A DNA stretch of 64,000 bases from Neelides folsomi (taxonomy: Eukaryota; Arthropoda; Collembola; Neelipleona; Neelidae). Within the stretch, counting starts at the first letter, position 1. The number at the start of each line of letters is the position of its first letter. Below the pieces are notes generated by a model. The model did no database searches. It saw nothing but the letters and a program-made list of their open reading frames with translations, and had not been told where the DNA came from. The position numbers and the translations under genes are program-made. Below are positions 26,401 to 40,857 of this stretch, piece after piece. Where the stretch lies: positions 62,001 to 126,000 of the forward strand of contig JAQGBZ010000169.1 of the NCBI GenBank assembly GCA_034687125.1, given 5' to 3'.

Positions 26401-29400
26401 CCATGCTAATGAGGGGGCGGGGAAGATGAAGCATGAGGGCTGAGGGGAACCTCGTAAAATGCATAAAATGTAATGTGGAGAACCCCGTTACGTGCTAATA
26501 AATCCTGTAGAATAGCTGAGAGGAAGCAAATTGTTGGCCATCTATGTTATTACTATTGCTCCTCCTCATTATTTCCCCTCCCTTTAATTGATGGGCTCCT
26601 TAGGTGTCAAATCCTATTATTACGAAGAGGAAGCGAAGCCGAGGAGCCGGAGAGAGAGAAGCTCAATGAGGCCTTCTTTCTTCATGAGATCCGGATCCAT
26701 TAGGAGATGATATCAGGGTTCGAGGTCTGTCAACTGGCAGCCAGGAGTTCCTCAAAATCCCTCAATTCAGGCAAGGTCGTGAGGTGATGAGGCTACTTAC
26801 AGCTCCTCACTTACCTTTCCATGAATATTCGTAATTAGGGTCCGTTTAGGAAAGTGGGTCAGGGGGAGGAATTCTCCTGGATGGTGCCGGGAGGGGATTA
26901 GACTTCGTCTCCCTGATAAAAGAGTGACTTGAGTCCGAGGCAGAGATGAGGATCTTATCGGGGAATCCAGGTCACTTTTTCTCCTCACTCCCAATTACGC
27001 GGATAAAAAAAGGGAGGTCCACCTGCTTCATCCAAATTCGAACGGGAGTAATAACAAGGGGTAATTGTAATTTGGATAAGATAAAAATTGTTTAGAGTCG
27101 GAGCGTGTTGGGGCAGAGTGATTGGATTAGGATTACTTCTTGCATCGGAGCCAGACTGTCGACAGAGAAAGAGGATTAAATGTGGAGCACCTTGACAGCC
27201 TCCGTGCCCGCGAACACCTCCAGATCTCCGGCCACTCAGAGCGATCCCAGCCGGACCCATTCAAAGGAGAATTAGTATGCGGAAGGGTCGAGGGAAATAA
27301 AACGTCATTGGGAATGGGTCGAATTTGCATGGGTCCGGAATGAGGAGCTAATTGCGCTTTGATTTATTTGTGGGATCGGGAGCGAGTGGGGAAATCGCAA
27401 AGGGGCGTGCTGACCGTGATCTTTATCGAGTTGATTGCCACGAAGAAATCTTGTTCAGAGCAATTCATATTCAAATCATCTCATTACTGTTTCACATTTT
27501 CACAACTCATAAACACATCGGGGGAAATTGATTCCGCAGATCTCCTCCCGCACCTGTGAATATTAATGGGGCTTATTACTTCAAAATTAATACATTTGTA
27601 ATGGGGTCCGATGGCGGCGGCACAGTAGTCGCGGTGAGGTGAGGTTTCCTTCTCGTGATTTGTGGTTTTTCCCCTGCCTAATTGCCCTTGTCCAACGAGA
27701 TAGAGTGCGAATTCCAATGTTGGAATGCTGGCAAGCCACTGAGGCTCCAAAACACCTACAACCCTCCACGTTAGCCATTTCGAGAGACTAATCGCGAGGA
27801 GAGAAAAGCCTATTGATGAGAGCGAGAGATTAGCAAGGATCCCCGCGAGCTTCCTCAAGATTTACGTTTAAAAGCGAAGAAATACGCGGGAAGGTGTTAT
27901 TAGCTCAAATTGACCCCTTCCTCCCACCGAAACGAATCTAACGAGGCCAATAAAATTACGTTCGAAGAAGATTCCACACGGGGAGGACCCATGTCTTACA
28001 ACTCGACAAGAGATAGATGAGGCTTAACAATGTGCATCCGAGTGTTCCAAGTACCTCCTTCGAGGATGAGCATGAGGAAGACAAATTACATGGATTGTAC
28101 TTCAACTCAACTACATGGCGAAATAAATAGCAGGGGGAGTGAAAGCTCAGCGTAGCAATCACCTCCTCATTACGAGAACGACGATAATATATATTGGTTC
28201 TCTGTAATTACGTGGGTTGTAATTAGAGAATTGGCGGAGAGAGCGGATGTGGTTGAGAGGCTCATAGAAGTAATCACCCCTCCCTCACACACTGATTAAT
28301 TGAGGAGGAGGAGACACTCGGCCTCTGACGGCTCACTCGACACACCGAAACAACGCAATTCGGTCTGCATTGGAAAGGTCGGCTGCTGATGGCCTCATTA
28401 GCAGCCATCCCACGCTGGCCAATAAATTCAGGAAGAGTGATAGTCCCCTCCTGTCGACTGCGGGTCCGGTGGTCTTGCTGCTCTCAGCTTTGCGAATCCG
28501 CCGAAACGGACAACGGCCTTCTCGAAAGCTCATTCCTTACCAGGAGTCGGCGGACTTGAACGCATTGAAGGAGATGGAGAGATAGAAAGGATGAAGGATG
28601 GAGATCCGGTGTTGGGGTCTGGCAGTGAAGGATGGTTATGAATTTATGGATCATGTTTTCCAGATCCATGATAATTTTGCAGACGTAGACAAAGTGGAGG
28701 TCGGCTCTATTTTGATCGAGGGGCACGGGGTTTGAGTGTCGACAGGTGAGTGGTGAGAGTTGGTGGTGTTTGCTCTAGACTGGGAACTCGTTTCCCTGAC
28801 CGGAAACTCCGTCGCCCATTCGGCAAATTGTAATGTGGTCATTAGAGCTTGAGATAAACTGGGACAGTTCTCCTAATTGGGGAAATGAACGGAAGAGCGG
28901 CGGGAACGAGGGGTTTGGAATGCGCCCCCATTATCACCTGCCTGAACGGGGATCCACAGGTGGGCCGCGGCTGCTCGCCGATTCTCCAGCACGAGACAAC
29001 TTAGGGACTCAGGCCACGTAGGAGATACAAACAGTAGTTCTTACATATTCCCATCCGAAAAGAAATAATCTTCATGGGGATATCTGATGTTGTGGCTGAG
29101 GAGAATTGGAATCGCCCGCCCTACCACTCCGCCCCTCCGCAAATAAAAATATATCTTTATGTATCGGAATTGAGAGCTGCAGAAGGTCCTTAGGTCGGGG
29201 ATGAGCCAAGCGGAACGATTGACTTCCATAATCACTTATTTCATTACTAACTAATTTTTATTTAAGAGCCACGTCGAGCCAATTATACCACCTACTCACT
29301 CGGCCAAACTCGTTCAATAACAATCAATACTCGCCACGCTTCCTCTTTAGCACCCTCGGTTAAATGAGGAAAAGTTAAATGTTTTAAAGAGGTTCGTGAG

Positions 29401-32400
29401 TGAGCACGTTTACTACGCTCAATACCCGGAAAATTCCCTTCAATTCATCTCCTCATCCACCTCCACTTGACTCATACACATAGGGTGGGAAATGAACGCC
29501 TTTTAATCTCTCGGTCATGTAAGACGAAGGCACTTTATTTCTTATGCATGAATGATGAATGCACGCTCAACCTATCAAATTTCCAACATCTCCCCAAGGT
29601 TCAAGCAGGCGAGCGGGATATTATACAACGCACTGACAATGAGGGTTGTTTTCCTTACACTTGGTCTCGATGTTACATTGTTTTTCACTTGAGTTCTCTC
29701 AACTCTCTTTTGAGCTCTGGGTTGTTTGGATTCCTTTAAAGAGATTAGGAGAATGTAATTTTTGTAATGAGAGTAAGTTAAGAAAATTGGCTGAACATTT
29801 AGATTAACATGTAGTGTAATAATAGTTGCGGCTCCTTTACCTCGAAATTGGCAGGGAGGCAGGTAGTCGAGGGCATTCCCTCCTATAATCAATGGAACTG
29901 GAATAAAATGATAATTTTTGGAAAAACACCCTCGGGGGACTCCTGGGCCAAGGAGCGATTTATGTAATTTTCACTGTGATTAGCACGTACAGGGCCCAGA
30001 CTCGTACATTTACGAAATTATGCAAAGGAGGTGAAACCGGAGGAATTTCAAATTGCTCCACTTCCCCCCGGCCACCCGCCCAATCCCTTAATTCCAATTA
30101 AAGGACGCCGAGCGAGTTAATTGCACCTCTCTCGTCCCTCAATGGCTTCTTAAATCCAAAGACTTGGAAATAAACCCAAGACGTTTAGTACCTTTATGGA
30201 CGAATGACCCTTCGAGCTAGGACCGAAATGATGGAAATGGAGTAAATAATCATAAAGTTGGTCCTCCTCCGCCTTTGGAGGAGTTTAAATTTGTTCAATG
30301 GATTCGTTGTGAGTCGTTGGCGGGCTAGCTCGTGCAATTTCTCACCTGGTCACTGATTTGGAGCCTTCGTGGGATTTCTTTTCTTGAGAGGATGTAAATG
30401 ACTGAGAGAATCGACTCACCTCAGTTCATTAGGCAAAAAAGAGGTCGGGTAAAAAGTGAAATGCGGAGGACGTGTTCTGAATGCGGGAATTCTCTTCCGC
30501 TCTCCAAAATTATCATCTTCTGCTCTCCGCCTGACCGTCCAGTCCCAAGAGTTTCCTTTTCCTGTCCGAGTATAAAAATGGGGCAGAGGAGCAGCATGAA
30601 CGGCTGGTCCTTATTAATTTTAATTTGGACCCCTTGGAAAAAACTCGTCTTACTATCGGTCCCAACAACACGCTTTGAACATCAGAATAGCTCTATGCAT
30701 ATGTGCACTAGAATTATTTACATTGAGAGAATCGAGTCGGTCGGAAGCTCCGGAGGGAACGTATGTGGCCTTCTATAATGTATGCATATCTAAATGAAAT
30801 GTGATGTGGAGGTTGTAGGTCTGTGTTTCTCGCTCCAGCTCACTCTTCTTCATTGAGAAAGAACATTGAAGAGGTTCCTCAAAGAGTCTCTCGGAGATTA
30901 CGGGTGAAAAGGAGATGGGAGATAGAGGGGCAGGCTTCCCAGTCCTACACCCCTCCTTTGGAGATGCAAATGTGTAAACTCATCATTGTCATCGGTCTCG
31001 TAATTCGAGTGGAAAGAGGGCAGTCTGTCTCTTTCTTGGATTATTTGTCACTGTCAGGGCCATTGTTCGAAATTAGGAGACTGGGAGTGGAGGATAATGA
31101 GAGCTCTCCACCTCACCTGCCCTCCGCCCTGGTGAATGGGAAGCGCAGATTTGCGATCCATATTTAGCCGGGTTACCCTCAGCTTTTGTTCTTACCCCGA
31201 GATTCACACGGTTCCGCTCCCCTTCCTTTTCCATCCCTAATTACCTCACATGCAAATGAGGATTCGCCACAGAGGCTCTCCCGAATCTTAATTAACGGAA
31301 CTCTCTGTAAGAGGAGCCAAGGAGTATAACTCATCTCTCACTCTACAATTCATAATTGTAGCTGACGGGGAACAGGGGAAGGACAATGAGGTCTACACCG
31401 CATTTGAATACATCCTAAATGAATCTGTTCTATCATGCTCAACATGATCCTCACTGCTCATTACTTTTACCCATCCCACGATCCAACACTCCATTTTGGG
31501 ATGTGTAAAATCAAAGTCACAGCTGAGGAACGACGATGGGACAATTGGTCGACGAGGGAAAGTGTTTGGAAATCAGAAAGGGAATTGAGAAACCGTGTAA
31601 GCCGAGCCGGAGCGGAACGATACAGGAGTTTTATATTAGACCCCAAAACTTCTCACCTCCTTCCCACTTCCGCCTTTGGGGAAAAATATGAGGAAGAATA
31701 TTATTTTTACAAGTAAGTTTTAAAGTGGTTGGAGGGTGAGCCCTTCTCATTTCCCCACTCAGGAAAATATCCAAAGCATCGGGGTCAACGAGCGGTGACG
31801 GAGAAGGGGGCACTTGACACGGGTGAGGCAGTCGAGAGAGAAATGGCTCGAGACTAAATGGAACTTAAATGGCTCATTTGCATCCCCTTCTCACAGAGTG
31901 GAAACTTTCCACTTTCTCGGTTATTCCTCCTTAGAGATTTTTTTATATTCTCCAAAAAATTTGTTAACGGCTAATCGTGAGGCAAACCCTCTGCATTCAA
32001 ATGAAGATTGGGGTTGAAGGGAGGGCCGGGGTGCACAAAGCCCCGCACCTCACCCAAATTGGAACTGAATTGGGAGAGAAAGAGAAGAAAGGGTGGAATA
32101 AAGGAAAAGGAATGAAGGTGAGGAGGAAGAATTGATGGGATTGTGAGGAGTGGAAAGCAGAGATTTGTCACATTTTCTTCCTCTGACAGGTCCTTTCGGG
32201 GGAATTTCACGGGTGCCGCGGCCGATTTTTTAAACTGACGTCTCCTTTCACCACCTCGACCCCACGGAGGAGTCCCACACGCGCGAATCGGCGGTTCAAG
32301 TTTATCCAAACCCCAGAGCTTAAGAGATTAGCGTGAGAGGATGAAGGGCTCAACCCCGTGGAATCTCTCACTGTAATTACATTAATCTCAAGGATTTCTC

Positions 32401-35400
32401 TCCTCAATGGACTCCGAGATAATTTAGTGAGCCGGCCGTGAATATTTGTGATATTTCATAGAGAGATGAAATACAGGATTCAAGAGAGTTGACGTAATCT
32501 CTCTCTCAGACTTAATATGACCATCATACATTTTGAACAACAACTCATTCCCAAAGACGCTCATGATTTCTCTCACAGACTCCTTTGCACTTTTCTTTGA
32601 GATGAGGGCTTGTAAGGTAAGAAGGGAACATGCATACCTCAACCTCGCGACGTGAACTGTAGGGATAGAATAATGTAACTAATGCCCTCCTCTTGGGTCT
32701 CTCACTGTTCTCGAACCCTTCAACTCCTTCTGGCACTCCGACGGAGCGAAGGGAAAAACTCCAATTTTTAAGCAGAAAAATGAATTTCGATCTGGGATGT
32801 GGAGAGGACAATTAAAAACAAAAGGAGGTAACGGATAAAAAATAAGGGCCACATTAATTTCTTGACTGCTCTCCATTTTTTGACAAATTTTTTGCTCATT
32901 ATCCGAAAATGTGCTGACGTGGTGCTGTGGCAGTCGGGCCTGTAAAAACCTTGATATCGAATGAAAGGGAAACTTGTAAAAATTACACATCCGCCTCAAA
33001 GTCAATGAAGCAGAGCAAATGAGTCCTTTGTAAGGGCCTTTTCTTTTAAAGTCTCTAGAAGACTCTTCGGAGCCGGGGCCGAAAAAACGCGTCGACTTCC
33101 AACAGACGGACCGAGTGAAGGAGAGAAATGAAGGGGGGAGATGAAAGAGGCGACTTTGAAAAATGACCGACATTTATACCATGAGCAATAAAATGATCCA
33201 ATTTTTTCCAAGCTCCGCTCTCCCGTTCTCCCATAAAATCAAGGAGTGTGAAAAAAAGGTTGAGGATTTGCATATTGTGAGTCTCCCTTCTCCCTATGTA
33301 CTCCCTCTCTCCGAGTCCCTCAAATTTTATTCAGATCAACCAGCCAGTCTTGCAAACTCATTAGCCCAACTTAATTATTTTTTCAATTAAACTACGCTTT
33401 CTCCATCAAGCCTTGGAGTTGAGATAATGGGGCCGTGCCATAAAAATAATTTATGCATGGAAAGTCAAATTTCGAGGAGTCGGAGAGGAAATGTGGCAGA
33501 GTGGAAGCGTCATCCGTGTCTAATCCATCCCATTTATCACTCTCCCGCATTTCTCGGGCCGTGGACGTGAGGTACGTAAGTAAAGAAGAGGAATTGAGAA
33601 TGAATGGAACTTTCTCAGTCAGTCCTAGATAATCACATGGATACCTTACCCATATGAATGGGACCGGATGGTAAAAAAGAGACCTCCAACTCACATGACA
33701 TTGTAATAGAGATTATCCTTATATTTCTTCCTATTATGCTAACGTCTCTCTCGCTCTTCGCTCTCATACGGAGTTATGAGCGAAGACCTGTGAAAGAGAG
33801 ACACGGAGAATCGCTCTGGTTTTCCATTCTTCTCGATGATGGATGAAAATGCTCTTGGAGTCTTTTCACACTCCCTCATTTCCATATCCCTTTGTCTTGG
33901 GGTGGCTGGTGGCCTAATTGCCCGATTTTCTTTCCGATAGCCCGCGCCGCCAGCCCGGGATTTGATACAAGGGGTGGTTGGTAATTAAGGGGCAGCCACG
34001 CGCTCGCGATAATTAAGAGTACAAGTTAATAAATACTACAGCTCGAGTGCCTAAACTGGTTTCACTTTTGTCAAAGGGAGTCTCATCTTCCTCGCAGTCG
34101 GGGACTTGGATGAGTCTGGAAAAAATCCTCTGCCACTCTCATCCTGGGTAATCTAGATGGAGGCGGAGATTAAGAGCCCTTCGGACTCTCCTCTGCGAAT
34201 ATTAACGTTTCTATCTGGCGATCTCAAATATTTATCCTTTAATTACGAACGAGGATACGGGCGAGGTGGACAGAGGAGGTGGATGACATGAAAATATCAA
34301 CGCGGCGGCAGGACCCATAAAATCCCTTCCGTCTTGCATATTAATTCCCACCTTCCTCCTCACCTGATTTATTTCGGAGGCAACCGGTTTTCACCTGCCC
34401 TTCGACCTCCAGCTCCTACTGCGTCAACCCATTCCTCCCCGTGCCCGGCTCCCACTCCCGAATTCACCCATTCAGCGGTCGAGGAGAAAAAAGCGGCTTT
34501 TAATTTCTTTCATCCTTTTATCTCGCCCAGAGTTACGACTCCGCTGAGTCTGGGAGTTATGCGGGGGCCTTTTGTCTTAAATTGTAAAAATCTCAACAAT
34601 TTTTCACATTTCCTCAACGGAGACAAATTTAATTGCAGTTGCTCTTCCCCTCAAGAGTTACTGCCCTCTTAAATTGTAAACTTGTAAAAACAGTCAACAC
34701 TCTTGAAAATTATTTTATGAATTGAATGCCCTTCTACACTTTATATCTCCGTAACGTCAATTTAAGAGCCTTTCTCTCCTCTTTGTATTCCTCCCTACGG
34801 CTCCCATATATTCTCCATATTCATGTTTCATGCGACGAACAACAAATGTGTAGAACATAATGCATTGTTGTTATTACGTCTCTATATTTTCTGCCAAGTC
34901 CTGAGAACGCCTATCTTCCATCTGCACAGGCGAGTCTGCATCTGCTTAAGGTAGGAATGTAGCCGAGAGGTGTTCCAAGCGACCCAAGACATTTAAGACA
35001 TCAGATCGAGGCTATTATAAGAGGGAGATGAAATAAATTTACAATTTTACGATGGATTTACGAGAGACGTGGATGGTGCGTCTTTTCCAATCCTCCCGAC
35101 ACTTTAACATATTTGAGACAAGGAAGAGAAGGAATCTTAATAGAGTTAAAACACAGCTCCTGCAATTATAATGAGCGGGACTGGGGATGAATGTGTGGGG
35201 ATTAGAAAGGTGACTGATTTCGCATGCAGTTTCCGCTGGCCCTCGTGAATTTGTAAAGGGCTGTCAATTGTGGGATTGGGAGGGCAAGGGTCGAGGTGCG
35301 TCATTTCCCTATGATGTGAAAGTGTAATCATGGGATTATAAATAAGTTGAGAGGGAGTGGAGGACCACCAGAGGTGAGTCGGATAATTGCTTCCTCAATT

Positions 35401-38400
35401 GCCAAGAAGATGAGGGCATTTGCTTGCACCGTCCCTGGTCCCAGAGTTATGTCCCCATAATTCCCTCCGTGGTTTCAGCGGGAGCCTGGGAAAATTTGGC
35501 GAAAACCCGCCGGCAGATTCCTCAGAGCCCCCCCTCTGACTCGTTATGTCTAAATCAGCCTCTGTCACTCGGCCCCGACTTACGACCACTCCAAATCCAT
35601 AAACAAGGTTAAACAACCACCAATAGGCCTCCCCATGCCGGCGTGAGATGTATGGGGGAATGGCGAGCCTCGGGTTCACTGATTGATTTCGGCGGAGCTG
35701 GCGATCATTAGTAAGAGATTGTTTTCGTGCGGGCCGCTAATGGGGGGAATAATAGAGATAAGTTCTCAGGATGAAGATTTCATCCTTCATTTGCATCAAG
35801 TTTGCAGGGCCGGTGAGATTGGAGGAGACGGAATCTGTGTGCTCAGTTTAATTGCATTTAATCATGCGAGGGAAGTCGTGACGTGCCACGGCGGGGATCT
35901 TTATGATAAATTCTCCGGCCCTCCTCAGCTCTCTGGAAGGAGTGAACTCTTGAAAACCTCTTTTCCGAATTTGCGAAGGTGATGGGAAAGGAGAGAATGG
36001 TAATTATTCGCCGTTTGAAGGGGATTCCATAACTCATTCCTTCTGTCGCCTGGTAAGTCTTTTCAATTACGCCGAGTGCCAGTTAAGGGTCCGCAGAGGA
36101 TATAATTAAGGGCGTAATGAAGAGGATGGCCGCGTCGCCTACTCGTCCGCTTCCTACCAGGACACCGCAGCTCATATAATTATCCGCCACGAGGATTTAT
36201 GAGCTCGGGAGAATTAATCAAGTCTGCGAAACAGGTCTTCATCGATTATCTCAATTTCGCCTCAATTTCCCCTCCCTGCATTTAGGTAGCCTCCAGATCA
36301 CTCACTCGAATTTCCTCCTCCGGCAAGTCTCCTCTATTTCTCCTCGCCCCAATAACTCATCAACATTCCCACTCACTCTGCAGTCCTTCTCGAGTGGACG
36401 AGGAGAGAAATGATACGGAGGAACAATAGGGATTGATTCTCTCATCAATTCAATATTTGCTCTCCTTGTTTGCTCGGACGGGGGGAACGTCAGTCAGCCA
36501 CCGAACCTCTCAACCTCTGATTGACATCTTCGACCAGCTCCGGTCACCCGGTGGTCCCTCAATCCCCTAGCCAATGGCCGAGAAATTTAAATTAAAAAGC
36601 AATTAGTTTGCCCCTAATGGCACAGGAGCAGGGAGAAGGGGGTTATTAACTGAATCTCCCTGGAATATTTATATCTCTTAATGAGAGTTAAAGGCTCGTA
36701 ATCAATGGGGAATTAATTGTGAATTCCTCCTGGGGCTGGAGTGGCCGAGTGGGAATGAAGTGGAGCAGCGAGATTCCTCATCATCACCACTTGGCCCTCG
36801 CCCAGCTCTCACCCAATATTAATATTTCTCCCCGTGGGATTTCTCAAGGAACTTCTCCAAACTAATCGACTCTGTCAAGGAGGGCAAACAAGAGGGACTG
36901 ACGTTACAAATCGGCGTCCCTTTTTTCCAACCCTCTCTTCCACGCAGGGAGATGAGCCAATTTTTCAAAAGGTGAGGGAATTGAATTAATCAAAGAGGAG
37001 CCTCTCTGAACCTACAACTGAGGCCTTCCGTGGAGGGTGGTCGCTCACCTAATGAATATGGATGTCCATAATCACAATTCATTTTGAATTTCTTTTTTAT
37101 ATAATAAGGACTGAGATTAAAATTTTAATTCTCACACGCCTCCTTCCATTTGCATAATTGCGCTACGCGGAGAGATTTCGCGAGTGGTTTTAGACCGAAT
37201 TTATTGGGTCCGAAGGAGGCATTATTACTCTTTGATGACAAGGAGGGGTTGAATGGAATTCCGGCTCTTCAACCTGCCAGAGACACGAGATGAGGACCAA
37301 GATACCCGTCACGACCTAATGAATTGGGAATAAATAACTTCGTGGTGGATTCGAGACGGGGCTCACTCGAGGATTCGACACAGTGTCAGAGTGCGAGAAA
37401 ACATAATTCCTCACTCACCAGATGTTGATCCTAGACGAAGGAGAGAGAATTGAATTTTCTTTAAGACAGGAGAGCCACAATGGGCACCTTCATTCCGGCA
37501 CAAACCTCGTGGAGAATTGGGTTCCGGCTCCTCTTCTTTTATTCCTTTCTTCTCGGATTTCTCGTGAGGAAGCGATATTGATTTATGGGTGGAAATAAAG
37601 ATTGGGCTCGTGGAGCGAATGTTGGCGAGGAGGTTCCTGGAGCGGAGGGCAGTAATTATTCATGGGCTCGGATTGTTTCGAGACTTATGAATTTCGTTGA
37701 GCCTTTGAGGATCCCACTGGACCCTTGTTCGCCCAGTTGTCTGTTCAGGAGTCCCGCACTCCGAAACATAATAAATGGGCAAATGTAAACGGTTATGACA
37801 GAGTGGAATGAATGGAAAAAAGGCGTAAGCGCTGATTATCATACTTGAGGGTGTGTTGTACACGGCAGCGGCGCTCCGGACACACATGCATAATTCATAG
37901 AATCCGCAGATGCCCTGGCAAGTTCGGCTGGAAGGAAAAGTCGAGGCCTCCGCAGGCCCTCCAGGGACCCCAACGTCTCCACGCACCCACTCCTACCGCC
38001 GCTGCATAAATTACTTCCCCACTTCTACAACCCATTATCTCTCGTAATTGGATTACCCTCGAATTACTCATATGAGGAATCGCCAACTGGATGTCCCTTC
38101 ACCCAAGTGACATCTCCTCTGTCGAGGAGTCACGATGAAGACGTCCACTAAATTCCTCTCATTGATTGGGAAGAATGACAAATACAAGATAGGGAGATAG
38201 GGAAGCTGGATTTTAATTTATTCCCCCGCTTCTTCCTAAAATTGGTCCCCTCGTCTGTCCGCCTCTGATGTGGAGAGACGATGATCGGGATCTCCTTAAT
38301 GGTCAATAAAACATTTACTTTAATGATGGGCCTCTTCAAGTGTGAGACACGAGTGGGTCGTCTTCTCCACGGAGAAGTGGAATGGCCGGATCTTCCAACA

Positions 38401-38500
38401 ACCTCACATACTCAAAACAATTCTTTCAAACACGGATCTTGGAAGGCAGACCATAGGATCACAAATTCTTCAAGCCTCACTACAACTCCCCTTGTAGTCT
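20430..38500. other. second gene-less GC-richer stretch
   Basis: This has the same composition and word style as 1-19,420: GAGG/CCTC tracts interleaved with AATTA words, stops in all frames, and no recognisable coding exon, RNA gene or transposon. The longest open frames (152 codons on the minus strand at 25,131-25,589; 145 codons on the plus strand at 25,634-26,071) show no domain and are treated as chance. Small features are a hairpin at 20,949-20,976, an imperfect stem at 24,003-24,046 and a GC-rich near-palindrome at 26,173-26,187. Confidence 0.6.
20949..20976. repeat. perfect 10-bp inverted repeat (hairpin)
   Basis: GGAGCGATAA (20,949-20,958) and TTATCGCTCC (20,967-20,976) are exact reverse complements separated by 8 bases. 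As RNA this would be a stable stem-loop. Nothing around it resembles a known small RNA family, and there is no run of T after it. Confidence 0.7.
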
Positions 38501-38742
38501 TCCCACAATTTATGTTCCGCGTGTAAAGTCTCAATCAATTTATGATGTAGCAATATTGTCCTTTTCCTATCTTCATTCCACATCTCGCCGATCTCTGACG
38601 GTATCGTCCTAAGAATCCTCAGCTCTTCTATCAATACTACTCCAACAGTAGTACGATTATAGGCTGTTGCGGATGCGATCTCGGATTCAACTGAATTGAG
38701 GTTCCCTTTCACCTTCTGATTAAATTGCCTTTCTTCCCACTG
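38470..38742 (-). other. candidate terminal coding exon, family unknown
   Basis: Ninety sense codons lie open on the minus strand between TAG (38,743-38,745) and the TGA at 38,470-38,472. If that TAG is the end of a splice acceptor, the frame is a last exon beginning QWEERQFNQK. The peptide is rich in charged and aliphatic residues with helical character (LIEELRILRTI, HKLIETLHAEHKLWEDYK), unlike the Arg/Pro/Ser-rich chance frames of the GC-richer stretches. It sits exactly at the composition boundary. The polypyrimidine tract is poor, no upstream exon was found, and I recognise no family. A decayed gene or transposon fragment is equally possible. Confidence 0.25.
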
Positions 38743-40857
38743 CTATGTACATAACTATTATACAGGTTTATGTATTAAATAAATGCGAGCATAATATTGT
38801 CTTCAGATTCTCCATTATGATATTGTGATCTTCCACATTCTTTATTATTTTTTAATTGAAGTTTTCCAACTTTGTAATTAATCTCAAATATAACTAATTG
38901 GCAATGAAAGTAATGAGAGCAATTAATATAAAGTTTCACTTATGATTGGTTCAAGGATAGGTTAAATGTTAAAGCATGGAATACACATGGCATTGGGTCA
39001 ACCCGTTGACCAAGAATTCGAGCCAATATTTCAATAGAAAAGTTCAAATGGAAAGAGAGTAATTGCATACATGGTTTTCCGAGATTGCTTCCTTAAATTT
39101 AATCGATCTTGGGTGATTGGAGAATGCCAAATAAATCATTAAATCTTAATTGAAGATTGTGCATAATTCACTGTAATCTGAAGTGGATGAATGCTACGAA
39201 TCTTAAGGCATTTAAGAGAAAGAGCAAAAGACGTGTGCGGGATGCTAAATATTTGGAAACATGCAACATTGGTGCATTCAAATACACATTGATCCCAAAT
39301 GCTTGCTAAATGAGAATACATCAAGAGAAAGACTCTTCTTCATTCAGGTGAACAGTTCAAGCACTAAAAATTTGATTAAAGTATTCATTTAATCGCCAAG
39401 TTGAGCATAAAGAGACAGTCAGTCATTACCATTAGTTAGTGTAAATTGGCCAATAAATTTTGATTTTTAAACTACATTTAATAGTATTTATTATACACTT
39501 AATGATTTTTCGCAGTTTAATGTAATTGCCAAAACAAGTATGTAAATAATTATTAATATGAGTAAGTTCTTCCTTGAAAAAAGTTTTGATTTGAACATTT
39601 TTTACATTATATGGTTTTCTAGATTAATTAATTCAAAATAACAGCAGGCAAGTTTGTATGAACAATCGTATTACACTCTTGAACCTTAATGTTAATATAG
39701 TAGTGTAGGCATAAAATACAAAAAGTTAGACACCCTTCAGGAGTTTGTGTTCTATATGGCAGAGTTTGTAGACTTTCCTTTCTTGCTTTTTTCATAAGTT
39801 ACAACTAGAACTAGCAGGTCTTTTTGGCGAATGCAATCATTTTACAAGATGTATTTTATCATTGAAAGATTCTGTTTCTTTAACATGAGCATCGATCCTG
39901 CATTAGATGTACCACATTACTCTACATACCGTGGTACATTCGATGTAAGCAAAATGTACCGACCTATACGAATACCATATGCCATAATATGTAACCTTCT
40001 AAACAATTGGATACGAAAATGTTTTATCTTAAAATAGATTAGGAAGTATAAAATCGATTCGACATAGGCTAAATTGTATTTCAATGAAGGATGACTCGAT
40101 TTTGATACTCGATTTGAAATCAATACCCAAACTCTCAGAAAATCCATCGGAAAATTAATCTTGACCCTTGGCTTAAAAACTTGAAACATAATTTCGTATT
40201 GGCATTTCCTCTAGCGTAATATGTATTCCTATATTTAAATGAATTATCCCAACATAATTAACATTACATAGTTTAATGATTAAATAAGCTCTGAACGATC
40301 TTAAGTTAAAAACGACATTTTTATAGTTCGCGATTGTGATTAAATCGTTAATTATACATTGCACAAAAATATGAAAATATGCACATAGCGTATAATACAT
40401 TGCGCTGATTCGGCTTGATTATCATAGATAAATCTCCTCTCTTTTATTTATTCCCAATGTTTGTGATATTGTGATTTAGTTGGGTACACGAAGATATTGA
40501 AGATGAGGACTCCTCATTGAGGAGAATGAATGTGGAGATTCATAAGGATTAACCAAGAGATCTTGGGGGGTAGGATGAAATTCTATACGAAGAGCAATAG
40601 TACAAATTATCCCTCCTTGAAGCCATCTATTCGACTAGAATCCCAACAGGATTATTTGACAAGAGATGAAAAGGGTTTTAAAGATTTTCCTGGTTATTTT
40701 AGTTTATTTGGATTGATGGATTGTCAAAATATTCTACTATTAACATATAATTAAATCGGAGTTAAAGTACCTTTACAATTTTATAATAATCGATTAACGT
40801 TCAAGTACGAATTGTTCGGGAATTGTTAAGTGAATGTTTTTAAAATTTTAACCTGAA
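38500..40857. other. AT-rich intergenic stretch before the gene block
   Basis: From about 38.7 kb the sequence takes on the AT-rich style of the gene block. I found no coding exon with consistent splice sites beyond the candidate at its left edge. At 40,430-40,630 there is a short patch of GC-richer sequence including the palindrome CTCCTCATTGAGGAG, about 230-430 bases upstream of the next start codon; promoter function is possible but unproven. Confidence 0.5.

Noticed and set aside
1-38500. The GC-richer stretch as bacterial or vector contamination joined to the animal genes
   Set aside because: There are no bacterial-style dense open frames, and the same style of sequence recurs inside ena intron 1 and around the Srp9/ena promoter.
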